Source: Fusarium oxysporum f. sp. lycopersici 4287 (taxonomy: Eukaryota > Ascomycota > Sordariomycetes > Hypocreales > Nectriaceae). From it: a stretch of 64,000 nt of DNA. A program made the position numbers and the translations under genes. The notes under the pieces were generated by a model, which ran no database searches, had not been told where the DNA came from, and was given only the letters and a program-made list of their open reading frames with translations. The stretch is from contig NC_031000.1 of assembly GCF_000149955.1 (NCBI RefSeq), positions 1,833,178 to 1,897,177 on the forward strand. The letters are read 5' to 3'. Below, piece after piece: positions 41,620-51,787 of this stretch; the first letter of the stretch is position 1; each line of letters starts with the position of its first letter.

Positions 41620-44600
41620 ATGAATCAAAACAGATGGGTCACACTCAAGCAACAAGGTGACGCTTTCACCATCCATATCACTCCGCTCCTGGCAGAGATC
41701 TTGGACTGCCAAAATAAGAAAACAACCCCGTCTATGATATTTTTTATTGGCAGTGTAGCAGACATGAACATAGGGGAAGACGAAGCATCACTTCAACTCC
41801 CTCCATCGGATGAGTATGGCGTGACTTTGCACTTATGCCACGGACCGGAGAGATCAAATAAAAATGAGAATTTGCAGGTGATCCTCGCAAATGGTCCGAT
41901 TAAACCTAAGCGTATAGGCTTGGACAATCACAATAGCGGAGAGAGTATTCCGTGGCTCAAGGGATATCAAAAGCCCTACCCGCTTGCGTCTGTTTACAGT
42001 CGACTACTTAGTCATTTCTTCGATGTTATATGTATTATGCTTTCCAGCTTCACTTCCGTCGAGTGCTTAACAGAGTATCTGTCAGTTTGGATTTTAGCAC
42101 ATGCCTCAACAAATAGTGATCCAGGCGTTGATATCCTGCCACGTCTTGTTGTTGTACTTGATGGCGAGGTAGACTCAGCAGCCAATTCTGAAAACAGCAT
42201 TAGACCGAAATCACTGAAAGAGATTCAGCATCAGATTGAATCCGGTATTCTGGACAGAACCGGATCATGCCTCAATAAAACATTTTCTGAGCTCTTTGTA
42301 GAGAATCTATCGTCTAAAGGTGGATCGCAAAGAAAACGGCAATGTCCGACACTCATGAACAAACTCTTAAATCACTGCTCACTATCAAGGAAGTTCAAAC
42401 GTAAGAACAATACGGCAATGGATCCGCGTAACCTTATCTATATGTTTGAGGCCAGTTACGATTGTCTTATAAAGGACGGCGTGTTCAATCCAATATCAGC
42501 GTCACGTAGACACAACAACATCCCAACAGAGTCTGATAAAAGGATTGCTGCATTTTTGTCTGATTTAAAAGGGGATCTACCCAAAATGAAATGCAGAGCG
42601 TTGGAATATTTATTGTCTGCAATTAAGAGGCATGCATACCCTGCAGGAGCACATAGTAAGGTTTTATCTAATGCGCATTGGATAGTCACTCTTCTTCACC
42701 CCCTAAATGGCTATTGCAAGTGACAGAAAGCATACATCTTCTAACTTCTACAGATTTTTCATTCCAGGATATTTTTAAACTCATCTATAGACACATCTGG
42801 CGTAGTGCGGCACAAGCCTGTAACTTGTGTGTCAGCTCTCAATCGTATTTGGAAACCGAGCTCCTTCTTGCTTCAGCAAGTCAATCCATCAACCCTACCA
42901 CCGTCGCCCGCCAACACATCACACTCGCTTCCAAGGTTTACAAGCAGTTTTCCATGCGCAAAAACTTAAAGTACTGTCCAATCTGCATTATTAGACCGCC
43001 AGAGACCCCGCTTCCATGTGGTCACTCGTATTGTACCGATGACATCCGTTTGATCGGTCATCAAGTGCAAAGAAACACTTTCATAGTAAAGCAGTGCGTA
43101 GTGTGTCAAAAGCTCGAGAAGCCAGTCCGATTCAGGTTTAGACCAGCCACCCGTGGCATCAGAGTGCTTGCCCTCGATGGAGGAGGTATTCGAGGAATTA
43201 TACTTTTAGAATGTCTCAAGCTACTGGAGTCCAAAATCCAATTATACATTCCGAACTATTCCCTAATTGATATGTTTGACATGTGCGCTGGTACAAGTGC
43301 CGGTAATAACGCCCTGTCTGACCGAGGCAAGTACTGGTTTTAGCAGTACTAATTACTAACTGTTAACTCTAGGAGGTATCTGTATTCTTACCTTAGCTCA
43401 CAAAGGGTTACCAATCTCCGAGGCAATACATCATTTCCTACACCTAAGTACTTCAGTATTTAGGAAACAATCATTCTGGAGACGTGCAATGAACTTATTA
43501 CTTCATGGGTCTATTTACAGTAACAGTGCTATTAATAGGCCTTTAGAACAGCACTACGGCCAGAGTACACTATCCGGTTACTCACCTGCTGTATCTAGAG
43601 GGGTCAAGCTCTTTGTGACTGCAAAGGGAACACCATGCAGAGATTATATTATTACTAACTTTTTAGCACCAGACAGTAACAAGGCTCACAACGACTACCA
43701 ACATGCACCACCAAATGTAGCAAATGGAGGCATTCAAGTTTGGGAAGCGTATGTCGAATTTCACTGTCTCATCTTGACACACCACTTCCCACATTGCAAT
43801 CAAAGTGACAATCGTTAATTGCATGGCCGTAGCTGGCAAGGTGCAGGTACCAGAAGTTATACTGACCTCGTTCTATAGGGCACGCGCAACAAGCGCCGCT
43901 CCAGTGATGTTCACGCCTCATACTATTCCTGGTGTAGGGACGTTTCAGGACGGTGGACTCTGGCAGAATAACCCTCTGGCAGTGGCTTTATCCGAAGCTA
44001 GAGAAATGTGGCCGTCAGCAAACGTACCTGATGTTGCTCTGTCCATTGGCACAGGCTTTCATAAAAGGACTAGAAGCTCAAATGCGGATGATACGGCAAG
44101 GATAGCTAACGCAGATCCTAGACGTACAGGGTCTGATGGGAACGAAATGGCCAATACCAGTGATTATGTTATTATCAACATTCTGTGGAAGATCTGTTTC
44201 TTTGCTTCAATTCTTCGACTCTTACTTTCTCTCATGGATAGCCCTGCTATGGATAGTGATAAATGCCAGCGGTATATAACCCGTCATGGTCTTACAGAGC
44301 ACCAAGCTCGTCAGCGCATATTTCGGGTCGACGTTGACTTTCCTGTAGAATGTCCAAGGATGGATGACCTGAAGTCGATGCAAGATGTCAGGCAAGAGGC
44401 CATCAAGCAGTTTTCCAGTAACTCAGATATTCAAAATATTGCCGAACTACTTATTTCAAGTCTTTTTTTCCTTGAACTGACGGAGCGTCCTTGTCGCCAT
44501 GAAAGCTATATCAGCTTTCAGGGCCGCATTCTTTGTGACGTTGGCCCAGGACTGCAGCTTCAACGGCTTTTGTCAGTTCTCGTGGACCACAGGTCTGTGT

Positions 44601-44923
44601 TTGAAGTTTGCGGGCGCTTATTTCCGCTTACTGGGATGATCAATAATGAGGCAGCGACAATGGAGTTTGAGCTTCACGTTAACGGGACTGTGACGGAATT
44701 CACAAGTCCGTTCACAATATCACTTATTCAATCACAACAATCAGGGAAAGTCAGCAGTCCTATTAGTAGATCGCCTATGGACTTAAAAGGGGTCATGGCG
44801 ATTCAAGGATGGGACTGTCCCTTTATAGAACGGCCAGTAACAATAAGAAAAAGAAAAAGGGGGCCTGACTTCTCGGGGCGTAAAGGCCTCAAGCCTAAAG
44901 GATATAAGAGATTGCGAATATAG
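41620..44923 (+). CDS. RING-finger/patatin-like phospholipase, four exons, 1001 aa
   Basis: The exons are 41620-42655, 42754-43302, 43373-43748 and 43879-44923. The introns are 98, 70 and 130 nt with CTAAC or CTGAC branch sites, and the frame is continuous. Residues 1-345 are an unrecognised N-terminal region. A RING-like zinc domain follows: C420-x2-C423, LPCGHSYC (434-439), C460-x2-C463. The patatin domain then has RVLALDGGGIRG (oxyanion loop, about 482-493), GTSAGG (nucleophile Ser about 527), WEAARATSAAP and FQDGG (catalytic Asp about 678). The C-terminal 320 residues end in a KRKRG-type basic cluster. Patatin lipases cleave acyl chains from phospholipids. In fungi they occur in NLR-type immunity and incompatibility systems and as Starship cargo. 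All catalytic motifs are present. Confidence 0.85.
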
Positions 44924-45074
44924 CAAGAGCTTGAAAGGACATTAAAAATAAAATTATATATTAATAGCTTCTCTAATAATATTATATATAATTAGAGAAA
45001 ATTAAGATAGGATATACTATCTTTAATATATAAATATATTATATGTCTTTAAACTTATTCTCTTCTATTGAGAT

Positions 45075-45947
45075 ATGAATACGCCCCTGACTATCTTACT
45101 ACTGCTTGGTAGTATATACCAATGTGCCGGACAATCCGATTATAATGATAATTGCCAGCCTGCTTTATATATTAAGGCTGGTGACTATGGGAATTTCACA
45201 TCACCTAATGCTAATGCAACATGTGAGCATGCTCTTATATCCTTCCTCGAAGTAGATACTAGCGAGACTGTCTCTTTGCAACAAGGTGATGCAATCTGCG
45301 AGGTTTATCCGCTCATACATATCTCAATTCCAACTGACACGCCGGTTGGCACCGCAAAGATAACCTGGCTTTGTGATAATGAGAAGCCCAACCCATGCCA
45401 GCTGCTTTTTGTTCAGCCTGCATCTCCATATGCAACGGCTTCAGTATCAACTTTTGCCATGACTCTGGAATGCCCCTCATCTGAAAGCGGTATCATTCCT
45501 CAAACCGATACCGCTCAAGGTTCGGGGTCGACTTTGGTACCATCTCAAGTCCAGCCGCCAGGGTCTTCAGTGACGGGAGGGCCTTCTAGAGTCCAATCAG
45601 GTGGAGAAGCGGCAACGGCTACTCCGTACATAGACAGTACTACCCCTGAGTATGGTGGGAGTATACCAGAACATACAGAGTCTGGTACTGAACCTTTCAC
45701 TGGAGGGGAAACTCAGACAAGTCCAACAATGGTTGCAACAGATGCTGTTCCATCTGGCACGAATGAGTCTTCGCAGCCAGCGGATCACGACGTGGGAGCA
45801 ACACCGCCAGTGGAAACGAATATCTCGGATATCTCAAATGCTACAGTGACTCCTATCCCGGAGAATACGGCTGTACTCACCGGAACACAATCACCTGCTC
45901 AGGGCTCAGATAATGCATCTTCAGACAACGGCTGTACTTGTCCTTAG
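45075..45947 (+). CDS. Secreted Ser/Thr-rich glycoprotein, 290 aa
   Basis: An ATG follows an AT-rich promoter region. Residues 1-19 (MNTPLTILLLLGSIYQCAG) form a clear signal peptide. Residues about 25-135 hold a Cys-containing folded domain (DNCQPALYIKAGDYGNFTSP, ATCEHALISFLEVD, WLCDNEKPNPCQLLFV), rich in N-glycosylation sequons. The rest is a Ser/Thr/Pro/Gly mucin-like stalk ending in CTCP without a hydrophobic GPI tail. It is probably secreted or cell-wall linked. It resembles the short extracellular domain plus Ser/Thr-rich stalk common in fungal surface proteins; I cannot name the family. It lies between the patatin and PTH11-like genes, all on the plus strand. Confidence 0.65.
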   Translation: MNTPLTILLLLGSIYQCAGQSDYNDNCQPALYIKAGDYGNFTSPNANATCEHALISFLEVDTSETVSLQQGDAICEVYPLIHISIPTDTPVGTAKITWLCDNEKPNPCQLLFVQPASPYATASVSTFAMTLECPSSESGIIPQTDTAQGSGSTLVPSQVQPPGSSVTGGPSRVQSGGEAATATPYIDSTTPEYGGSIPEHTESGTEPFTGGETQTSPTMVATDAVPSGTNESSQPADHDVGATPPVETNISDISNATVTPIPENTAVLTGTQSPAQGSDNASSDNGCTCP

Positions 45948-46268
45948 CCTTGGTTAGAGCTGGAGCTGAGAGTAAAGATAGCATAAGTAAGAGGTAATAC
46001 TAACTGTAAAGTTTATAAGAGTTAGATATTAATACTGTAATAAATATTATATAAGTTAGTATATTAAAGATAAAGTAATAGGAGGTTATAATATAAAATA
46101 TAATAATATTTTAAAGTAATAACTTATAAATATATTTAATACTTAATTATAATATTAATTTTTCCTCTCTTCCTTTTTTTAAAAAGATTTTAAGTCTAAT
46201 TACTTTATTAATATTATTTCTTTTACTACTATATTTAATACAGATAAGCCTGTACCTTACTATTAATT
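45948..46268. other. AT-rich spacer
   Basis: More than 75% A+T, with ATAATATTTTAAAG-like runs and no open frame. It presumably includes the terminator of the secreted-protein gene and the promoter of the PTH11-like gene. Confidence 0.5.
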
Positions 46269-47487
46269 ATGGAGTTAAATAATACCCCAAGAGTGAGGGC
46301 CTTATTCGCTACTCAAATCACTTGTCTAGCAGTGGTATGGGCTGTGATACTTATCCGACTTGGAATAAAGCTGGCACTAAAACGACAACGAACTTGGGAC
46401 GATATATGGATGTTTACTGCAGCTGTTAGTAACCGATAAGTAAGATTTTCCATATAAGCTTATGCTGATAGTTCAAGACTTTTTTCACTGCAATGAGTGT
46501 ACTCATTATGAGAGGCATTGCTCTAGGGGGAATTGGACAAGATGCTAGCCAATTGACGTTGCAGAAAATATCTATCGGCTTACAGACGTGGTTCTTTGGA
46601 GAAATCCTTTATGCCCTTTTATCTCTGTGCATCCGTCTTTCAATTACGATTTTCCTCTTCCAACTTCTCAGACAACCAAGCCACATATGGGTCCTTTCTG
46701 GCTGCCTGGCTGTCGTTTTCATTACAACCTTATGCTTCTTATTGGCTACTATTTTCCAGTGTTCCCCTGTTCGATTCTACTGGGAACAATTTTCATTGTC
46801 CGATAACAATGGAACTTGTTCGAATACTGAACTCGTTCGTACCACAGCGATTGCTCATAGTATCGTTGCCGCGTTGAGCGACTGGATCATGACATTCCTA
46901 CCTGTAACATGTCTCTGGAAAACTCGAACTGCAACAAGTTCCAAGATAACAGGCACTGTTCTCATCAGCCTTGGTCTGTTGTAAGCAGTATTCTTACACC
47001 TTTGAGGCTTTCTCTCATATATCCACTAGCGCCGGAATAGCAATGATTGTTCGCATCCCTCAAATTAAGTCTGTGGCCTTGACCAGTGACTTTCTATACT
47101 CCAGCATGTTAGTAATAAGCTCACAGAAGCTACTCAACCCATAGAACTCTATACCGTCGTATTAACATTGAGAATCATAGCAACTTGGCTATTCTTTCAA
47201 TCGTGGAGCCTTGCCTTGGTATTCTTGGCGGCTCGGCTGCCAGCTTAGCTTTGGCTGTCAGGACGAGTCTAAATCGAAATTCAAGGAGACCCAGCACGTC
47301 ACCTGTTCGATTGAGACTGTATCCAGGCACCACTACTATTGTGAATGGTGGAAGGGGTCACTCTACAGACTTCGGACCACCTGCCCAGGGAATTGGAGTC
47401 TCGAGTCGAGTGACCTGCACTAGGGAGCGTTTATCCGATGAGTTGATGGACTACCATGACTTCTTGGCGACTTGCGCTGGGAAGTGA
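46269..47487 (+). CDS. PTH11/rhodopsin-domain-like seven-TM membrane protein, 359 aa
   Basis: The proposed exons are 46269-46424, 46478-46980, 47030-47107 and 47145-47487. The first two introns are good (GTTAGTAACC...TTCAAG; GTAAGC...CACTAG). The third would be only 37 nt, so its limits are tentative. Features typical of the fungal rhodopsin-domain family are a WDD motif after TM1, GGIG in the first outer loop, CSPVRFYWEQF...C after TM4, DWIMTFLPVTCLWKT and a C-terminal TM (SIVEPCLGILGGSAASL) before a polar tail. These plasma-membrane proteins include PTH11, which senses surface cues in rice-blast fungus, but most are uncharacterised. About seven membrane segments can be counted. Confidence 0.7.
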
Positions 47488-47767
47488 TATCAAGTTTCGG
47501 TGACACGGAGCAAGGGGTCCTTGTTCCCTGGGTCACAAATCCAATACGGTGGTCGGTATATAGGGCCTACGGAGTATTTTTAGAACAGTCTCACTTGTAC
47601 TCAACATCAGAACGCTGGATTAATGTGACATAGTGCTGAGCTTATGGGAGGTGGGAGGTTGGTCTTATGGAATACTTGAAACTTCATAAAATAAACTAAA
47701 TCCCCGAATTGAAAGTAATAAAGTGTTTGCTTTGACGTTGGAGCTTTCTCCTCGTTTATATCTCCTC
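47488..47767. other. Intergenic
   Basis: No feature recognised. The open frame of the next gene extends upstream from 47768 to 47723 but without an ATG. Confidence 0.4.
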
Positions 47768-48364
47768 ATGCTCACATTCAACCTCATACAACATCTTACC
47801 TACTTACTCCAACAACTAGAGCCTTACCTTTATCCACAATCAACACCTATGATGGAGGGGATGATATTCGAGATCATACGCAGACTTGCCCTGGACTCAG
47901 TTGATATCCATGTTGCTGTCGTATATCTGCAAAGACTTCTGATATGTCTCCCAGGCACCCCATCAGCACTCCACTGCTACACGAAGCCTCTAGTGTTTCT
48001 GGCGACCTTGAGAGTTGCTCATAAATTTGTTTGCGATTTCTCGTATTTCCGCATGCACTTGTTCACTACATTATCTCGAGCCTTTTATATCACAACACAG
48101 GATTTTAATAGTTGCGAGTTCTTCCTAATGAAAGCATTGGATTGGGACTTAAACGTGTCAGAGTTACAGTTCAGTTTGCTCAAGGCCAGCTTCGAAGAAA
48201 CTGTCGATCCACGGAGCCGAATTTGCTCTCTGATACGCAGCAGTTACGACCCGCCGACATTAAGAAGGGCAGATGCAAAGGCAGGTGATGAGTTTAGTCA
48301 ACACTTGATTGAATCTGCTTCGGAACAGGAAACATTGGATAGATGTGAGCGGAGACACAACTGA
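47768..48364 (+). CDS. Cyclin-like protein (PHO80/PCL type), 198 aa
   Basis: The first ATG in the frame is at 47768. Residues about 30-130 fit a cyclin box: LALDSVDIHVAVVYLQRLL (helix 1-2), LVFLATLRVAHKFVCDFSY (helix 3, with the usual A-x-K-F-x-D pattern) and FNSCEFFLMKALDWDLNVSE (helix 5, LDW-L-V). This is most like the Pcl/Pho80 and related fungal cyclins that activate Pho85/CDK5-type kinases. The C-terminal 60 residues are charged and less conserved. It is intact but short, and the upstream loop before helix 1 is compressed. The kinase partner is unknown. It lies between a membrane receptor-like gene and a chromo shadow gene, all plus strand. Confidence 0.6.
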   Translation: MLTFNLIQHLTYLLQQLEPYLYPQSTPMMEGMIFEIIRRLALDSVDIHVAVVYLQRLLICLPGTPSALHCYTKPLVFLATLRVAHKFVCDFSYFRMHLFTTLSRAFYITTQDFNSCEFFLMKALDWDLNVSELQFSLLKASFEETVDPRSRICSLIRSSYDPPTLRRADAKAGDEFSQHLIESASEQETLDRCERRHN

Positions 48365-48813
48365 CACCAGGGATCATTCTATCCTAAAGGTGATGGCTTT
48401 GGAGTGGCCAATCCAGTATCCAGATACATATTTCTGTTACCTCTGTTCTTCTTCGACTGTGTTATTTATCATGTCAGACTGGCTTCCTCTTTATGTAGAT
48501 CACCGCAATCTTACGTATTGTAATAAAGTATTTAGCAATAAACTACCGAACAGTACTTAAAATAGAGTAATTGAGTCTCACCTAGCAAGCGATGTCTATA
48601 GGTCGGGCAAGGAGGAAAGGATAACACACCTTATCTACAGTACGCAGGTTGTAAGTTTATACTTGATTCCTTGATAGATACGTCCCGGTACCCTGATATG
48701 ATTATAAGTGCTATATCTGTCCCCCTGAATGGAATGTGATCTAGCTTCATATCTGGTTTACGCCGCGCCACCACCGTCGTGTCTACTAAGGCGAACCTTC
48801 CAGCCTGCATTTA
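48365..48813. other. Intergenic
   Basis: No gene is supported. The frame at 48309-48560 overlaps the cyclin-like gene in another phase and is considered a shadow. Confidence 0.4.
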
Positions 48814-49180
48814 ATGATGGTATTGACCAGATCTCAGCGAAGGGAGGCTACTCCCAACACCACTCAACATCCACCGGACTTTGACAGAAACGCTTCACTC
48901 AATACTGAGCTTTACGAAACCTCTCACAGTGGGGATTGGGAGAACGAGGTCGATATTATTGGAGTATCATATGTAGACGATCCTAACTCGAGAAAGCTAG
49001 TTGTGACTATTATGTCACGAAGCACTAATAAGGAGGAGACTCTGGATATGGAGCTGATTTATAAGAAATGCCCACAGAAGGTAAGGTATTCTTATTTATA
49101 AGTACATTATTCTTATAACTAACCTCTATGAGATGCTTAAGTTTTATGAGAGACATATTCACTTCATTGAAGAAAAATAA
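48814..49180 (+). CDS. Stand-alone chromo shadow domain protein (HP1-like C-terminus), 101 aa
   Basis: The exons are 48814-49080 and 49142-49180. The intron is 61 nt with a GTAAGG donor, CTAAC branch site and TTAAG acceptor. Splicing restores the signature KKCPQK-FYERHIHFIEEK, the C-terminal helices of a chromo shadow domain. The preceding WENEVDIIGVSYVDD and LVVTIMSRSTNKEETLDMELIY are its beta strands. In HP1 (Swi6 in yeast, HPO in Neurospora) this domain dimerises and recruits partners, and follows a chromodomain that reads H3K9me. Here there is no chromodomain, only a 45-residue N-terminus beginning MMVLTRSQR. The protein could dimerise with HP1 or compete for its partners; this is inference. 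Its stop is one base from the convergent gene's stop. Confidence 0.8.
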
Positions 49181-49181
49181 T

Positions 49182-49742
49182 TTAATTATATACTCTATAA
49201 GGTATAGACTTGAAGTAAGCCCAATACTGTCGGTGATATGTATAGAACAGGTAGTAAAATCCCATACTAATAAAAAGAGATAACATTAAGAGACATGTGA
49301 AAAAGGTTGTACCATAAGATATAAGTGTCTCTTTATCTATATCTGGAAATCCTTTGATTTCAGAACGCGTGGTAGCAATTATAATAATTATGCTAGCTGT
49401 TTCAGCTACTGCAAGAAGCCAAATGGCCCAAGCAATGGCATTCAAGGACGAGATCCACCAAACGTGCCACCATATTGTAGCTGTTATTATTGACGCAACA
49501 AACAGCCATTTTGACACGAGAGTCCGCGTTTTGGTGCGTCCAAAATCAGAGCTTGCCAATATCTGAGACGATGACATGTCTGATAATGAAATGTGCGACG
49601 TTGAGTTTCTGTCAATGTAGATGCAAGTAGCGTCAGTATGGATACATAAGCCCCACGCATTTCCTGGCTCCAAAGTTGTCGAACCATTGGTGGACTTCGC
49701 CAATTGATTTGTGTTTGCAGTGATCTGTAGATATGAGAGCAT
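49182..49742 (-). CDS. Hypothetical membrane protein, 186 aa
   Basis: The ATG is at 49742. After a polar 80-residue N-terminus with two Cys, three hydrophobic segments follow (SKWLFVASIITATIWWHVWW; AIAWAIWLLAVAETASIIII; FFTCLLMLSLFISMGFYYLF), and the C-terminus is aromatic and basic. No family is recognised. It converges on the chromo shadow gene with stop codons separated by one base, so the 3' UTRs must overlap. An antisense frame (49354-49566) is a shadow. Confidence 0.5.
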   Translation of the reverse strand: MLSYLQITANTNQLAKSTNGSTTLEPGNAWGLCIHTDATCIYIDRNSTSHISLSDMSSSQILASSDFGRTKTRTLVSKWLFVASIITATIWWHVWWISSLNAIAWAIWLLAVAETASIIIIIATTRSEIKGFPDIDKETLISYGTTFFTCLLMLSLFISMGFYYLFYTYHRQYWAYFKSIPYRVYN

Positions 49743-50200
49743 TTAGTGATGAAACGAAATTGATCAAGAACTTCAAATGCATCGGCTTCATGGAGCTTGC
49801 GAAGCTATTGCAGATCTTAATTCATAAGGTCAAGGACTTGTGCTTACATTTAAAAATGAGCAATGCTGGCTATTAAAATGATTTGGTGGAACCAAGAGAC
49901 TAATTATAATAATAATAATAAACCATGTTAATATATAACCTTGTGCTCGGATGAGAATGTTAGAGCATGGGATTGCGGGTCGAGAGTTCATGCCCAGGCA
50001 CTTTTGGGCAAGGCCTGTAAGTAGATAATTCAAGAGCAAAGTAGGATGGGCCATATAAATATGCTATGTACGTGGATCTACATACAGCACAAATATAGCA
50101 TGCACTAATCTGAGTAGGTTGCCAAACTGTCTTTTGAAAACTAGTGTCCTATAACAGTAGTCACTCCCCAAAGTTCTCGTTTAAATATTGCTGAATCATA
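49743..50200. other. Intergenic with ATA/TAA microsatellite
   Basis: A short AATAATAATAATAAT run lies at about 49905-49920. No gene or RNA was recognised. Confidence 0.4.
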
Positions 50201-50992
50201 ATGACACTTCAAACTCACTGTCAACAGTCCAAACGCCTGATTTGCGCCATGATAGGCTTCATTCCTGCCATTTGTTTAGCAATATATATTGCCAAGAATA
50301 TAACAATCAAGCAAGAGGGTATTGTCAAGATACAGTTTGTCAAACCAAATCTTCGACCGAGGCTCGATCTTTCCGACGTCAAAGGCAAAGCGTCAGAGGT
50401 GCTTTCAACAGTAAAAGACGTGGCCACGAAAGCTGTTTCAGAGGCTGCGTCGAAAGAGACATCAATTACCAGCCTATTGGAAGAATTGCCAAAGGAAATA
50501 ACCCTAGGATCCCAGAAGCTGTGTATACGATACAAGGACGTCCAGTGTCGGTCGATACCATCAAATTTCAATTCTTGGTTTCCGGAGCCAGTCATGCAAT
50601 TGATCTCACATCTCTCAGACAATCCCAATATTTCTAGGGCTTGGGACTCAAGTAGACATCCAAGATTGTATAGTTGCTATTATTATTAGTCTATCGCTTT
50701 TGCTGTATACTGATAGTACTTTATTTTTTCTTTTACCCATCCTATGCTCTTTCAGAAATACTATCGGTGTTTATTAGTCCTTGAAGTAATAGTCTTTACT
50801 ATGACTTCTATTTCGCAGATCACAAGCTTAATAGCAATATATTTCATTCATAGAGGACTGACAAAGGTCTCATTGTTTCATGTTAGTAATGGGAAGCTTT
50901 CTTTTTACTTAATGTTAATCTTTTTTCTTACGTGTATATCAATTGCTTGTTATATTTGGCATCGCATTAGGATACGAAAAGAACCTAGGTAG
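50201..50992 (+). CDS. SUR7/PalI-like tetraspan membrane protein, structure unresolved
   Basis: Two open frames in the same phase (50201-50689 and 50744-50992) are separated by stop codons. The first has a TM segment (ICAMIGFIPAICLAIYIA), an Ala/Val/Ser-rich helical region (VKGKASEVLSTVKDVATKAV) and ITLGSQKLCIRYKDVQC, resembling the extracellular LG-x-x-C...C loop of fungal SUR7/PalI-type proteins. The second frame has two more TM segments. A CTTTCAG acceptor precedes the second frame, but no phase-compatible canonical donor is evident. The gene either uses a weak donor or is interrupted by a nonsense stretch. Family members organise eisosomes or sense ambient pH. Assignment is by general resemblance only. 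Confidence 0.4.
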
Positions 50993-51042
50993 CCTTAATT
51001 AAATATTCTAGTCTCTATTAAATACTATATACATATACTATC

Positions 51043-51426
51043 TTATTTCTTTGATGGTGTTATAACTGGAGTTGGGACAGTTGATGCGGGGCTACTTCGG
51101 TCTGGCTCCCACCAATGGTATTTAGGGGCTTTGTAACCATTCAACCGGAGGTAATATGTATGCGCCGAAGCAGCTACCCATTCTGCAGGCGCCTTGAGAT
51201 GGTTCACACATGGAACTTTAATTGTTTTCCAATCCGGTTCCTCGTTAAAATTTAGCTCTGGATAAACGATTCGCATATCTATTGGGTCGCAGTTCAACGC
51301 GCTCATCACGTCCCGAGGCTTCTCTGATGGCTGCACAACCCATAAACATTGGACATCTCTGCTTTCAATTGCTACAACAAAGAGCAAGAGTAATTGAGCA
51401 ATAAGAGCAACTGATAGCCTAACCAT
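51043..51426 (-). CDS. Small secreted protein, possibly one LysM-like motif, 127 aa
   Basis: The ATG is at 51426 with a strong signal peptide (MVRLSVALIAQLLLLFVVAIES). The mature part begins with CLWVVQPSEKPRDVMSALNC and continues to WKTIKVPC. The order (aromatic/Val start, Asp-x-x-SAL-NC, P-L, I-x-VPC) loosely matches a LysM carbohydrate-binding motif, but the typical GDT and NP words are missing. The C-terminus is Pro/Ser/Thr-rich. If LysM-like, it would bind chitin-type glycans outside the cell; that reading is weak. The secreted nature is well supported. Confidence 0.5.
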   Translation of the reverse strand: MVRLSVALIAQLLLLFVVAIESRDVQCLWVVQPSEKPRDVMSALNCDPIDMRIVYPELNFNEEPDWKTIKVPCVNHLKAPAEWVAASAHTYYLRLNGYKAPKYHWWEPDRSSPASTVPTPVITPSKK

Positions 51427-51787
51427 TGTTACAGTGGGAGAGTCATCCTGGTAAGGACCATAGCTTTAAGTACTTTACGGCCTTACTGAAAAAGGCTGAA
51501 TTTAGAAGAGCATCTTGAATTATAATTAATCTTAGCTCTGTTCTACAATGGACTGGTTATTATAACAGACTTGTGCTTTCCAAGAGTATTTAAATTATCT
51601 TATAAATAGTTCCTAATTTTAAAGTAAATATAGAATTGGACCTATTGTCAATGTTTCAGTAACACTGCTTACACCGAACTCTTAATAATTGTCATTCACA
51701 CAGTCAGATATCAAGCCAGCATATGCCCCAGAATTTTGAGGGACTGCATACTTCAAACCATATTGAGGGTATGTATTAGTTCACTTT
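51427..51787. other. Intergenic between divergent genes
   Basis: An AT-rich bidirectional spacer between the small secreted protein (minus) and the F-box gene (plus). No discrete site is recognised. Confidence 0.45.

Noticed and set aside
40105..47144. Shared intron 5' ends GTTAGTAAC (40105, 46425, 47108) as introner-like elements
   Set aside because: Similarity is limited to about ten bases at the donor, and the intron bodies differ. Donor bias explains it.
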